From the NCBI GenBank assembly GCA_019633425.1, contig WSUB01000028.1:186001-250000 (forward strand): a stretch of DNA of 64,000 nt, written 5' to 3'. Below the pieces are notes generated by a model that was given only the letters and a program-made list of their open reading frames with translations, was not told the origin of the DNA and made no database searches. Made by a program: the position numbers and the translations under genes. This document shows, in pieces, positions 1 to 10,943 of this stretch. Source of the DNA: Tulasnella sp. 424 (Eukaryota; Basidiomycota; Agaricomycetes; Cantharellales; Tulasnellaceae). The first letter of the stretch is position 1, and every line of letters begins with the position of its first letter.

Positions 1-2174
1 CCTCCCGTCCCATCGCGTACAGCTCTGTCTTGCTTTTCTATGTTATCGGTACGTGTTCCGCTCTGAATATTTGTGAGACTTTTTCCGGTTTCACTTACTC
101 GCTCCGGGTCTTGTCCAGGTTACATCGTCATCGCCTCGGCCCACAACACGAACCAACTCGCCGGCGGAATCGTCGTCTACGCGTTGGGTTACACGTGCGT
201 TACCTGATCTCTCAGTGTATACCCCCTCTCTCCATCTCTAACACCCTCTCCTTTTATATTTCGCCTCGTCCACCAAAAGTGGCTTACAAGTCCTCACCTC
301 CATTATCGTAGCCGATATCACCTCCCTGCAATACAGAGGCCTCGTCCAAGGCTTGACCTCAGCACCCTTCATCTTGAACGCGTTCGTATCCGCGTTCATC
401 TCCGAGTCCGTCTTGGGACCTACTTTCTCGGGCTGGAGATGGGGATGTAAGTTTACATATTTCTGTTTCTTTTCGGCTGGTGGGGTGCTGATGAACCGTT
501 ATTATCGACCTCTTTTTGGGGGGTGAACAGATGGAATGTTCGCCATCCTCGTCCCAGTCGCGCTTGCTCCTCTCATCGTAACGCTTTTCTGGGCTGAACA
601 TGCCGCTTACAAGCGAGGTACGACTAACCTTCGCTGCTCCTTCCCTCGTCATCCCAGCTTATCTGGCCTCTCTGTGTAGGCTACCTCGAACACGAACACT
701 CAACGCCCATTTCCGAGAAAATCAAACGCGGAGTCATCGACACCGACGTTTTCGGATTGATTTTGCTCTCCGCTGGAGTTGCTTTGCTCCTGTTGCCCTT
801 GACGTTGGCGAATAACGCTAAAGGAAGGTGGCACAATCGTGAGTCCCCCCTTCCTTCGAAAACCTGCTGGAAGCTCACCAACCCTTCGATGCGTCTAGCT
901 TCTATGATCGCTATGATCGTCCTTGGACCCATTTTCCTCATCGCCTTCGCAATTTACGAGTGGAAGTTTAGTCCCAAGCCTCTCGCTCCCGGAAGGTTCT
1001 TGAGGAACCCAAGCGTAGTTATTGCTTCTTTGATTGGTTTCTTTGATTTTGTGAGTCGTTTCGCTGAACAATATTGAAAAGCTGCATTGGGTTGCTGACC
1101 GTGATGGAATTGTTGCCGCGTGGTTCAAAGGTCTCGTTCTACCTCACCTACGCTTACTTGTACTCCTTCGTCTACATCACCCAGCCATCTTGGTGCGTCG
1201 ATCCCACCACCCAACTTCTCCTCTCTCGTGATTATACTAACCGATTCCTAACGTTCTCTCCTAAAGGTCCGTTCGCGAGCTCACGTACTTCGCAAACACT
1301 CAATCGGTCGCTCTTACCGTATTCGCCATCATGGCCGGAGTGATCATGCGCTTCACTCACCGGTTCAAGTGGCTTTTGGTCTTTGGTCTTGTCGTCAGGT
1401 TGGTTGGTGTTGGCATAATGATCCATTCGAGAGGTGCTCGTGGCAGGTACGTGTGTGCTTCCTCATCTCGTTCTTCTAAGTTGCGCGCTGACGTTGACAA
1501 TAAACCAGCGCTGCCGAATTGGTCATCACTCAAATCATTCAAGGCTTCGGAGGAGGCATCGCCAGTATTACCACGGGAGTCGGAGCTCAAGCTTCCGTAC
1601 CTCACCGAGACGTCGCCATCGTCACCGCGTTGGTCCTGCTCGTCACGGAAATCGGTGGTGTGGTGGGTAACGCTATCGCAGGAGCAATTTGGTCGTACGT
1701 CTCTCTTGCACCCCTCTCTCGTCAATCTGAATGGGCGAGCTCACGTGTTTTCTTCCACCCAATAGGAACACCATGCCAGGTCAACTCCGCAAGAACTTGC
1801 CCTTCCTCAGCGACGAAGAGGTCTCCACTCTGTTCGGCTCAATCATCACCGTCGGAACTTACCCCGAAGGAAGCCCCGAACGTACCGGAGCGATCTTGGC
1901 GTATGACGAGGTTATGAAGCGAATGTTGATCGCTGCTGTTGTTATTGGTGCGTTACGGTTTCCCTCTTGTTTTCCTTTTCGAGTTCACTTGCTGATACGG
2001 AAACTGTCGTGTCTCGTTTGACTATTGGTAGCCGTCATCCCACTTGGCTTGTCGTTCTTCATGCCGAACTGGTATCTCGGTGACGTTCAGAATGCCGTTA
2101 CGGAAAAGAACATCGCTGGAGAGAAAGAGGGGGACGTCGATAAGAAGGAAGGACGAGCCGAGGCTACGGCCTAA
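1..2174 (+). CDS. Siderophore-iron transporter, MFS family (5' end outside window)
   Basis: Major facilitator of the siderophore-iron transporter (SIT/ARN/MirB) group, which takes up ferric siderophore across the plasma membrane, probably with protons. Eleven exons keep one frame: 1-48, 119-194, 280-446, 531-617, 680-838, 899-1050, 1131-1192, 1267-1446, 1509-1694, 1766-1947 and 2032-2174. All introns are GT-AG. They give about 479 residues of a protein family usually near 600, so the first transmembrane helices lie upstream. Family-like stretches include ADITSLQYRGLVQGL, SGWRWGYGMFAI, FFDFVSFYLTYAYLYSFVYI, GFGGGIASITTGVGAQ and, near the end, NTMPGQLRKNLPFLS. Many hydrophobic helices alternate with short loops and the tail is charged (Lys/Glu). 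Substrate specificity cannot be read from the sequence. No siderophore synthesis gene is visible nearby. The splice map rests on phase agreement and family fit. Confidence 0.88.
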
Positions 2175-2799
2175 ATTTACTCCTCAGTATTCTGCTACGT
2201 GTCACTCCGTGAGTTGTGATCCCGTGGTAATTCGAGAAGAGTTTGGTGCTACATAACTTAGTTCGTCTGGGAAGTCTCTCCTCTTAGTTTTCTTCCTAAC
2301 CCTTTTTCGCTCCGTTTCTCTCTCCTTCTATTTGGAAATAATTTGGTCATGCATTCATATTATTTTGTCTATAACTAGTTTAGCATTCGGTGATCCTAAA
2401 CTCTCCACGAGATTATTACCGCGGGGCTCAGCCTCCTATCCCGATGGATCTCGTCTTCTGGTGTTGTGCTTCATTTCCCTTAACTTTGTATCATGTTAAT
2501 ATGTTTCTCTAATTCTTCTTACTTGGAACATAATGCGGGATTACTCGGTTTTGTTTGTGGATTTATCCTCCCGCTGATAGCGGACCACACTGTCCAAGCT
2601 AGCATGTATGCCTGGATTCCGAGACCACGGCGTGATGCGGGACTATGACCAAGTATCTCGAGTGTGACAGAGACACAAACCCTCAAGAAAGTTTGATCTA
2701 TAGGCGACGACATTGATGTTTCTATTACAGAAGTGGAACCCCACCCTCTTTCGAACGATACGGCTGTGTGCGTATGCACCGGTATCCCGTCACCGTTCA
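2175..2799. other. Convergent intergenic region
   Basis: AT-rich sequence between the 3' ends of the transporter (+) and the GHKL-like gene (-). It should hold both 3' untranslated regions. No reading frame with protein-like composition and no RNA gene was seen. Confidence 0.6.
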
Positions 2800-5285
2800 T
2801 CATTCCTCTCTGCGGCGTTTCGCCTGACGCTCTTCAGAACGCGTGCTCCATTGTGTTTGAAGAAGCTGCTGCGTGAGTTCGAGCTTGTCTTCGAGTTCAT
2901 TCCTTTCTCGTTCGAGCTGTGCTTTTGCCTCGGCAGATGTCTGCAGCTGCGTGCGTTCTCTCTCCAAATTTTGATTAGCTTCTTCAAGTTGTTTCTTCAG
3001 CTCGATAATTTGGGCCCTTTCGGCTGTGGTGGTGTCGTTCCTCTGTTGGAGTGAAGCCCCGAACTCGCGCATTTGGGTAGATAAAAGCTCGAACTTGACC
3101 ATGACATCGTCCGCTGAGAAATCGATGCATGGTTAGAAGGCCGACACCGAGCCACGATGTTAAAAAATATGAACTCAACGGTCCGGGGCAGCATTAGATT
3201 CGACGGAAGTCCCTCCATCGTCCATAGGGTGGTCCCCCTCCTCCTCCTCCTCCTCCTCCTCCGGCTCATACATTCCTTCTACGCCTTCCATGCACTCCGC
3301 ATAGGCACGGCATATGCTCGACATGGTGGGCCCAGGCCCCACTTGTGTTGCTTTCCAATTCTCGATCGCCTCGAACATACATGGGCCCACCCAGCATAAA
3401 CAAGAGCTCTCCTCTCCGTGCTCTTCGCAGGCATCCGGTAATGCGAAAACGAATTCCCGAGCATCCGGGTCCCAAAGAATCTTGGGCGTCGAGTAGCTGT
3501 ACTCCCGCATGGATATACTAACCGAGTGATCCTGACCTAAAACGGACCCGAGGCCAATACGGAAACGTTCTAATCCGGGAACCTCGTCTTGCACCTCGGG
3601 TGCCGCGAGGAGCAGTGTTTTCGTATGAGGTCGGATCCGTGTATACGCGCCGGACTTCTCCAAGATGGTCATAACGCGATCGGAAACGGCACAACCAACC
3701 ATTTCAAGCTCTTCGATGATTTCTAAATCATCGGGGTGACTTGTAGGGTATGGCCAAAATACTGCATCTTTAGTTGCTTTTGGGTTCAAAATCCTCCAGG
3801 CTCGCTTGAATGCGGCTCGATATCCGCCCCCCGATTCTGTGTTGGCCGGTTTTAGAATTCGTGCAATATGGACTTGCATTCCCTCGGTTTCTTCCAGGAT
3901 TTCTAAAGCAATCTCTGTAGCGAGCCCAAGCTGATCACCATGATTGTGACGGAATGCTTTATCAGCCGCTTCGCTTAGAGCCTTGCAGTACGCGCCAAAA
4001 TCATCTCCAGTCGTCATAACCGCTCTTCGATCAGAGGTAACCATCATATCTCCGTGGTAGTTAACGCTGAGGCGACCCAACGTCGGGCCATAGGGAACAA
4101 GTTGATCCCGTAGGTAGAACGCAACTTCTTCATCTTCCCCTAACTTGAAGAACTGGACCTGGGAATTTGGCAGGGACCATGCCTTTTCCAAAGGGAGAAT
4201 CCCATAGATCCCCGAAAAGACTTCGGAAGGGGAAGACTTGGGAAGTCCCAAGACTGTGATCGAGACCTCGTCCTTGGAGACGAACGAGGTTTCGTGGGCG
4301 GGTGATGATGGTTCTGGTATTGCAGGGTTCTTTTCTGACATTTTGTACTTGAATCTCCGCTTGTAAATTGCTTTCAGTGACTGAGTGGCTCTAGTTGCGA
4401 TCGTAGCTTGAAGAACACTTTTGCCCCTTTTTTTCGACTCGTCGCCTTCGGGATCGGATGACCCATCGGACGAATCTTCATTGTCGTTAAGGCCTAGATA
4501 TAGTTGAGTCTATTATGCCTATATTCTCGCCCGATGCTACCGGGAAGCATCTTACCTCTTAGAGCCATCAATCCGGCAAGGTTTGTTGGCGTGAGGTCAT
4601 CAAGAATAACCTTGAGCTCGTCGGCATCATTTTTGCTTTTCTTCCACTTAAGCTCGCCGATTTGATGGCCAATTCGGAAAGATACTCCTGGCCTGAGACT
4701 TCTTGGCTGTGCGAGTGGCTGGACAGTTTGCTCAACCTCCTCGAAAAAGTATTGAGTGGCCAACGTGAAGCCTTTCCCTTTCTCTCCTATGGCCCACTTG
4801 TTACGACGGCTGGTTGAAGCTCCATCCACCACAAAAGTTGAAAATTTTGCATTGTCGTCCAGGTGATTGTTGAAGAAGGACAAACCGCACAGGCCGGTCG
4901 GTGTATGCTCCCAGAGAACCGTGCACACCTTGAGGTCCGTGTCCCTAGTAGAGGCTCGAAGGCGTTCCCGAGATATGGTAGCCTTTAAAACGTATAGAGG
5001 AAGCCAATCGGTGTGTCGGAGGGCGGCGCCGTGTGGACCGGTAAACATTGCGCGATATGTGGTTTCAAGGTCGGCCTTCGTGAGCTGACGCGCCTGCTGA
5101 GAGTAGGCCGTCAAATCTTGCCGCTCCCACTCCGACCAAACACGTGTTTGTAATCCCTTTAAGATTTGACCGACTTGATTTTGGCAATATTCCTTGAAGG
5201 CGAAAGCGATGTCGAACGTTTCCAACTCCGCGCAAGCCCGCGCTTTCCACCCCCACCAAGGCTTTCGAAGGCCAGAAAGTCCCAT
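2800..5285 (-). CDS. GHKL-ATPase-like protein with acidic linker and coiled-coil tail
   Basis: Three exons read as one gene: 5285-4556, 4493-3180 and 3113-2800. They give about 785 residues in one frame; the second intron carries a CTAAC branch-like site. I do not recognise a named family. At residues 166-173 the motif IGEKGKGF, preceded by FVVDGAS and followed by a helix, resembles the G2 glycine box of GHKL (gyrase/Hsp90/histidine-kinase/MutL) ATPases such as sacsin and MORC. A convincing N-box and DxGxG box were not found, so ATP binding is only a possibility. After residue 243 comes an acidic/basic linker (EDSSDGSSDPEG, then KRRFKYK), a central region without recognised motifs, a run of glutamates, and a heptad-rich coiled coil ending in KRRREE. 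The overall plan recalls MORC proteins, without clear homology. The exon joins are inferred from splice sites. Confidence 0.62.
3238..3262. repeat. CTC trinucleotide microsatellite
   Basis: About eight perfect CTC units. On the minus strand they encode a run of glutamates just before the second splice donor of the GHKL-like gene. Its length is likely to vary between strains. Confidence 0.9.
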
Positions 5286-5843
5286 GAAAGTATTCTTCTA
5301 ATAGTATAGTTTGTTATACAACACCTGAAGGAGATTCGAATGAATAAATGCGGACATGAAGTTCCTGGCGGTTCTGATCAGCGCGAACTTGCCTTGGATG
5401 ATTCTGAGAAGGAACTAGTTTGGTTCTGCTCCAAGGATAAAGGAGAAATTTGCGGATGAAGGAGAAATTTGACGTTCGCGGAATGAGCTTGATCTGGAAT
5501 TCTTACCTAATTGGCATTTTCTCGTGGGAATCAGCGCCGCATCTTCAGCACCGTGCCACTGCTGCGCTTCCGGTGAGTGGGGATTGCTTGAGGATGGCAG
5601 TTCGAGGATGCTTCAACTCGCGGTTCGCCCATTCTGCAACTTGCCCAAACCGTATATATGTCATTCCACCTGGAACAGTTGTCAAAAGCTCCGACGAGGG
5701 CGGCGATCAAATTATGAGTAGTGTCAAGTCCTACGAATAGCCGAGAAGTTATAAGAGACATTTTGAGAAAAAAAGATGTGGTATAAGGGTGTCGGTATGG
5801 GGCAAGTGAGATAGGCCTAAGCAGCTTGGCTAAAAAGGACCGT
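5286..5843. other. Intergenic region upstream of the GHKL-like gene
   Basis: Lies between the epsin 1 stop codon and the start of the GHKL-like gene, both on the minus strand. It should contain that gene's promoter and the epsin 1 3' UTR. Short open frames on both strands lack protein-like features. Two nearly identical copies of a 'gaaggagaaatttg' phrase lie at about 5441-5471. Nothing else is supported. Confidence 0.5.
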
Positions 5844-7724
5844 CTAGATGGAGAAGAATGGTTGCTCGTTCGTCGCCCCCGTTGGCTTCCCAAATGGATT
5901 GTGACTTCCAGTGGGCTGGGTGGCCAAGGTCTTGCCAGCAGCCTGACCGTACCGAAGGTTGCCTATGTTACCAAACGTGTCTTGTCCATCGTCCCTGAAA
6001 CGCAAACCATCAGTCAGACGTCGTCTCCAGATTACCAGGGAAAGAAAGCTCGCATACCTATTAGCGAACAAGTTGTCCAGTCGTGAATGAGCTTCACCGG
6101 TGATGGCATTCGGCCTGCGCGCGTTCGCGAGGGTGTTGGCCATAGTCGGGCTCGGTGAAGGCTGTGGGCTAGGCGATTGCTGATGTTGCTGAGATTGCTG
6201 AGGAGAAGCACCGAATGCCGGAGAAAGGGATTGGGAACCATAGCTGGGCATGGGGGGCTGTGGAGAGCCTATCTGAGCGGTGCCAGCAGCCAGTGCGAAT
6301 GGGTTGTTCGACCCGTAGCCCGTTGGCTGAGCCTGGAGAGAAGGCTGAGCGAACAGGCTGGCTTGCTGCTGGGCTTGCTGTTGTTGCTGGAAAGCCGCCC
6401 ACTGAGCCTGTTGCTGCTGCTGTTGCTGCTGCTGCTGGAGGAGAGCCTGCTGTTGCTGCTGTTGTTGCATCAGCGCCTGTTGTTGGAGCGCCTGCTGCTG
6501 CTGGTGCTGATCCCAAAGGGCCTGCAACCTCGCCGTTTCCTGCTGCTGGGCCATGTACGCAGCTTGCTGCTCCTGCATCATCCGCTCGTATGCTGCCTGC
6601 TGTTCAAGCTGAGCTTGTTGAGCGGCATACTGCTGTTGGAAGTACGGGTTGCCACCAGTGAAGGCCGTGTACTGAGGCTGAAGCCCGGTTTGCTGGGTAT
6701 TCTGGAGGGAGGTGTCGATAAGTGGGAAGGGATTATTGTTTTGAGCGGATGAGCCGGCAAGTTGGGTACCGTCGTCGAAGAGAGCGCGTGAGTTGGAATC
6801 CTCGATTGCCTTCAAACGACGTTCCTCCTCTTCTTTGGATAAACGAAGTGCTTTCTGTAGATCCTGTTCCCTACGAGAGTGTCAGGTAAAATCATAACGG
6901 CTTGGGGGGTTCGACTCACTCAGCGGTCAACTCCCCAGCTCGCTTAGTCTCGTCCGCGAGTGACTGCCGACTCAATGCGAGCGCCTTCTCCAAGTCCTCC
7001 TGCTCCTTGTTTTTCCGCTTTTGTACCTTAGCCTGCGATGCCTGCGAGTTTTCACTTCTCCGCCTCACGTTCTCATTCTCGAAGTCGTCCCCGGTGCCAA
7101 CGGGACCCTCGCCCAGCATGCGGTCTCTCATGTGAGCTCGACTTCGACGCTGCTCCCTGAGTCGGCTTTCGTCCATGAGGAGGTTCGTGATGTCCTTGGC
7201 CTTTTGTCGAACGTTGGCACCCTGATCCTTGCCATCCTCGTCGATGTACTGGAACTCCTTTAGAGTCTTGATGACATAGATGTTGTCCTTGAAGTACAGG
7301 ACGACGTTCTCAGACCCGGCATGGAGGAGGTAGTCGAGGACTGTAAGGGACTGCGGATGCCCAGTCAGCGATTCCATCATAGTGTCCCCCTCCCCGACAG
7401 CCTACCTTGAAGACATGCATCCAGTTCTTGCCCTTGTCATTGAGGCGCTTATCGAGCATCTCCATGATTTCGACGAAGTCTTGCTGGTTATACGTCAGTT
7501 GTGCAAGCTCGTTCATCTGGGTTCCGGAAGGTCCCCATGGATCGTTCGATGTTGCATCCCGAACTTTGGCCTGGACATCGGAGTAGCCCTTGGTATAGTT
7601 CTTCGCCACTCGTAGAGCGCCTGGTTGGGTAGAGGATGAGATTGGAGTTCAGACTGAGACCTTGAAGAGGAACGTCCAGCGATGCTGGACACTACTCACC
7701 CCTGCCGAAGTGTTGTAATGACAT
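5844..7724 (-). CDS. Epsin (ENTH-UIM clathrin adaptor), copy 1
   Basis: Endocytic adaptor of the Ent1/Ent2 (epsin) family, which binds PtdIns(4,5)P2, ubiquitinated cargo and EH-domain proteins at clathrin-coated pits. Five exons: 7724-7700, 7620-7406, 7350-6920, 6870-6058 and 5994-5844, giving 544 residues in a consistent frame. The start encodes MSLQHFGRGALRVAKNYT. The ENTH domain (about residues 1-145) has the family core VRDATSNDPWGPSG, LTYNQQDF, KRLNDKGKNW and FQYIDEDGKDQGANVRQKAK. A ubiquitin-interacting motif (LEKALALSRQSLADE) is split from a second (LQKALRLSKEEEE) by intron 3. A long Gln-rich region follows, with NPF motifs (NNPF, NNPF, HNPFG) that bind EH domains. This copy has the canonical domain order and looks intact. 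It is the likely functional parent of the two copies downstream. Confidence 0.92.
6361..6500. repeat. CAG/CTG-rich polyglutamine tract
   Basis: Interrupted CTG/TTG triplets on the plus strand encode the polyglutamine stretches of epsin 1 on the minus strand. The corresponding tracts in copies 2 and 3 differ in length, which suggests slippage. Confidence 0.8.
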
Positions 7725-8409
7725 GAGAGGGAGCTGTCGGGGTTTCAGGGAGCTGTCGTAAAACCGCGGGTGGTGGTGAGTGGGACGGGAGCAAGCACAG
7801 CTGCAATCCTGCTGCGAATGGCCTAAGTCCGCGTGTCGCCGATCCTTGCGTCACAGCAAAGGATGGGCGCACCGTGGAAAACTCTACCTCGGTAACATCG
7901 GTTCAATTCTAAGAGGCAGTCCTATTATAAACTTAACAGGGCCGGCAAGCACAGCGGGGCCCGGTACCTTGATGGAGGTCAGCTTCGTAGTAATCAAACA
8001 CGACGAAATTTGGGGCATCAGGATCGGGCAAACAGGAAGAGTGAACCGAGTTCGGAGAAGGTGTTCACTATGTGCAGGGGCAATTAATCGAAACGAAGAC
8101 GCGGAGACTTTTGGCCCTCAGGGAGGATCTTCGTCGAGAGAAAATCGGCTTAATTACTCAGAGCATGCGCACCATCACGGAGGAGCTAGGATTACCGGTC
8201 TCAGGATTTAGAGTCATTGATGTGGAAGAGTACATATGTGATCATAGAACTGACGGACGGACATGCTAAAGTGGTTTTGTTCAGACCTAGAGGCTGGTGG
8301 AGCTTGGGTCAGAGCAGCTCGGAGCAGGTAGGATGAGCGAATAGGTTCATACTTTGACCACTCTCGTGCAGTACTGAGCTCAGTGGAGACGAATAACTTG
8401 CGAGCTAGT
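7725..8409. other. Intergenic region upstream of epsin 1
   Basis: Expected to hold the epsin 1 promoter. Unlike copies 2 and 3, epsin 1 is not followed by a recognisable divergent F-box gene here. One short plus-strand frame (about 8072-8269) starts after the phrase LIETKTRRLLALREDLRR but has no matching domain. I do not call it a gene. Confidence 0.45.
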
Positions 8410-9375
8410 AAGCAGGTTCTAGTGAAAAAAATTGCGGAAAACAATAGCTCAACAAATGTTTGGTTGGTTGGTGAGGCGGGAAGGAGCGTTCGAGCGCCTG
8501 CGGCCGATGAGCGATGTTGAGTCCGAACCAAGATATAACTGGGGAAAGGCGTCCGTCAGAAGCGAAGAAGAGTGGAAATGCGAGACACTATATGATGTAC
8601 TGCACCTGCGAAATATACATTGTTGCACATGAGCAGAATCATATCGCCCTCAGAAAAAGCATCCATGCCCGATGACCAGTGCTTGTACCCCTAAAGAGTG
8701 AAGGTGTATACCCCGTCGGAGCACAAAAGGATAAAAGGTGGGACAAATGGGTTGGAAAGACATTTTCTAAAGCTCAATGTGCAGCTATTTGTTGGAGTGA
8801 TCATAACAGCTACAGATCGGGGGGACCACAAGCTCACTGGGTGCTAGGTAGGCTGCGCTATCCGCCCACTTGATAGCCCCCCGAGGAAAAACTCCGCGAT
8901 TCATTGATCTTAATTGCGCCAAGTACGCTGTGGGCCGAATAAAAGCCCGTAATCCGCGGTTCATTGTCGGCCAGAGTGCTCGGGTCGCAAGGACGTCACG
9001 GTCTATCGGTGCGAATGATTCAGAAGCAGAGAATGAAGAATATCAAATATATGTATTCAAGCGCTTTAATTTGCATACCTACATTAATATTTAATTTACC
9101 CCCAATGTGTCTTTCCGTGGGTCACCTCTCAAAAACTTTGATAGTAGCATCGCAGGGCGTCCTGACGGTACTGGTGGACCGGCTTACTGGACAGTGCACC
9201 AGTTCCCATGTATAGCTGACCAGCAGACGTTTACTGGGCGGCCTTTGTTGACTTTGCCAGCTGTTCAACCCATGAAATGTCTCCCTGGGCCGTCCGGTGG
9301 GAACTCGGCCCTAACCGGCGGGACGCGATATCTTAATCAGCTAGAAACAAAACGACGATCACTTAGAGGTTCGAC
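8410..9375. other. Noncoding part of duplicated unit 1
   Basis: No gene found. The sequence is matched at 13017-13932. A short plus-strand open frame (8432-8632) has a similar counterpart at 13039-13287, but both end quickly and similarity extends on either side of them, so shared DNA ancestry explains it better than protein conservation. The last 60 bases before the epsin 2 stop resemble the epsin 1 intron that begins after the first UIM. Confidence 0.5.
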
Positions 9376-10781
9376 TCACTCAACAGTCAATTCCCTAGTT
9401 TGCTGAGTCTCTTTAAAGAACGGATTGTACTGAGGATGAAGTTCGGTTTGCTGGGCATTCGGGAGGGAGGTGTCAACAAGTGTGAAGGGGCTATTCCTTT
9501 GGGCGGGAGGGCCGGCAGGAGCGGTGCCGTCGTCAAACAGAGCACGCGAGTTGGAATCCTCGATTGCCTTTAAACGGCGCTCCTCTTCTTCGAACAAATG
9601 GTTGGCTTCCTGAAGATCCCATGGGTTGTCCGACCGATAGACCATTGGTTGAGCTTGTACGGTAGGCTGAACGAACAGGTTAGCTTGCTGCTGTTGCTGG
9701 AAAGCGGCCCACTGAGCCTGTTGCTGCTGCTGGATGAGGAGAGCTTGCTGCTGATGCTGTTGTTGGAGCGTTTGTTGCTGCTGATGCTGATCCCAAAGCA
9801 CCTGTAGCCTCGCCGTTTCTTGCTGTTCTTGGTTCTGCTGCTGCTGCTCGAGGAGAGCTTCTTGTTGCTGCTGTTGTTGTTGGAGCGCCTGTTGCTGGCG
9901 CTGGTCCCAAAGCGCCTGCAATCTCGCCGTTTCCTGCTGTTGTTGGTACTGCTGTTGCAGCCGACGCTGATCCCAAAGCTCCTGCAGCCTCGCCGTTTCC
10001 TGCTGTTGGGCAACGTACGCAGCTCGCCGAGTCTCGTCTGCGAGGGACTGTCGACTCAGCGCGAGCGCCTTCTCCAAGTCCTCCTGCTCCTGGTTTCTCC
10101 ACTTTTGTGCCCCAGCCTGCGAGTTTTCACTGCTTCGCCTCACGTTCTCGTTCTCGAAGTCGGCCCGTGTGCCAACGGGATCGTCGTCCAATACGCCATT
10201 TCTCATGTGGGCACGGAATCGACGCTCCTTCCTCAGGCGGCTTTCGTCCATGAGGAGCTTGGCGATGTCCTTGGCTTTTTGTCGAACGTTGGAACCCTGA
10301 TCCTTGCCATGCTCATCGATGTACTGAAACTCCCTGAGAGCCTTGATGGTATAGAGGTTATCCTGGAAATACAAGACGACGTTCTCAGACCCAGCATGGA
10401 GGAGGTAGTCGAGGACCGTAAGGGACTGCGAATGCCCCGTCAGCGATTCCATCATAGTGCCCCCCTCCCCGACAGCCCACCTTAAAGACATGCCTCCAGT
10501 TTTTGCCCTTGTCGTTGAGGCGTTTATCGAGCATCTCCATGATTTCGGCGAAGTCTTGTTGGTTATACGTCAACTCCGCGAGCTCGTTCATCCCGGTTCC
10601 GGTAGGTCCCCATGGATCGTTGGATGTTGCGTTCCGAACTTTGACCTGCACATCGGAGTAGCCCTTGGTATAGTTCTTCGCCACCCGTAGAGCGCCTGGT
10701 CGAGCGAATGATGAGATTGTAGTTTAGACTGAACCCGACGAACGGCCGTTCCTCACCCCTGCTGAAGAGCTCTAATGACAT
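9376..10781 (-). CDS. Epsin copy 2, with rearranged C-terminal order
   Basis: Three exons, 10781-10757, 10695-10481 and 10425-9376, give 429 residues in frame. The ENTH domain is intact (VRNATSNDPWGPTG, KRLNDKGKNW, KDQGSNVRQKAK), as is the first UIM (LEKALALSRQSLADE). After that the order differs from copy 1. The Gln-rich block (ETARLQELWDQ and relatives) comes next, followed by the segment DLQEANHLFEEEERRLKAIE, which sits between UIM and Gln-rich block in copy 1. The frame ends in RELTVE. That stop codon is formed by GAGTGAGT, the sequence that serves as splice donor after the first UIM in copy 1. Only a weak second UIM remains, and NPF motifs are reduced to NPW and NPFF. It may still bind lipid and ubiquitin, but EH-domain binding is probably weakened. 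A divergent F-box gene starts 163 bp upstream. Confidence 0.82.
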
Positions 10782-10943
10782 GAGAGACGAGTATCGGGGG
10801 AACTGTCGTAGTGGTGGTGAGTGGGAGGGAAAGAGCACAGCCGTGATCTGCGGTGAATGGTCTAAGTCCGAATAATTAGTTGCCGATCTGTGCGTCGCAG
10901 CGAAAGACCCATCACAATCCCACGTGAGACCTCCCCGCTCCCC
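10782..10943. promoter_or_regulatory. Short divergent promoter between epsin 2 and F-box 1
   Basis: Only 162 bp separate the two divergent start codons, so both genes should share regulatory sequence. The same arrangement recurs at 15319-15445 between epsin 3 and F-box 2. No specific element was identified. Confidence 0.45.

Noticed and set aside
359..2021. Minus-strand and alternative-frame ORFs in the transporter region
   Set aside because: They overlap exons of the spliced transporter and lack protein-like features.
6177..6752. Leucine-rich plus-strand reading frames opposite epsin 1 (also 9820-10485 and 14290-14877)
   Set aside because: They are antisense translations of CAG-rich polyglutamine tracts. 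The minus-strand frame encodes a clear epsin.
8432..8632. Small open frame with a counterpart at 13039-13287
   Set aside because: Similarity extends beyond both ends of the frames because the DNA is duplicated, and the two stops differ. No independent sign of coding.
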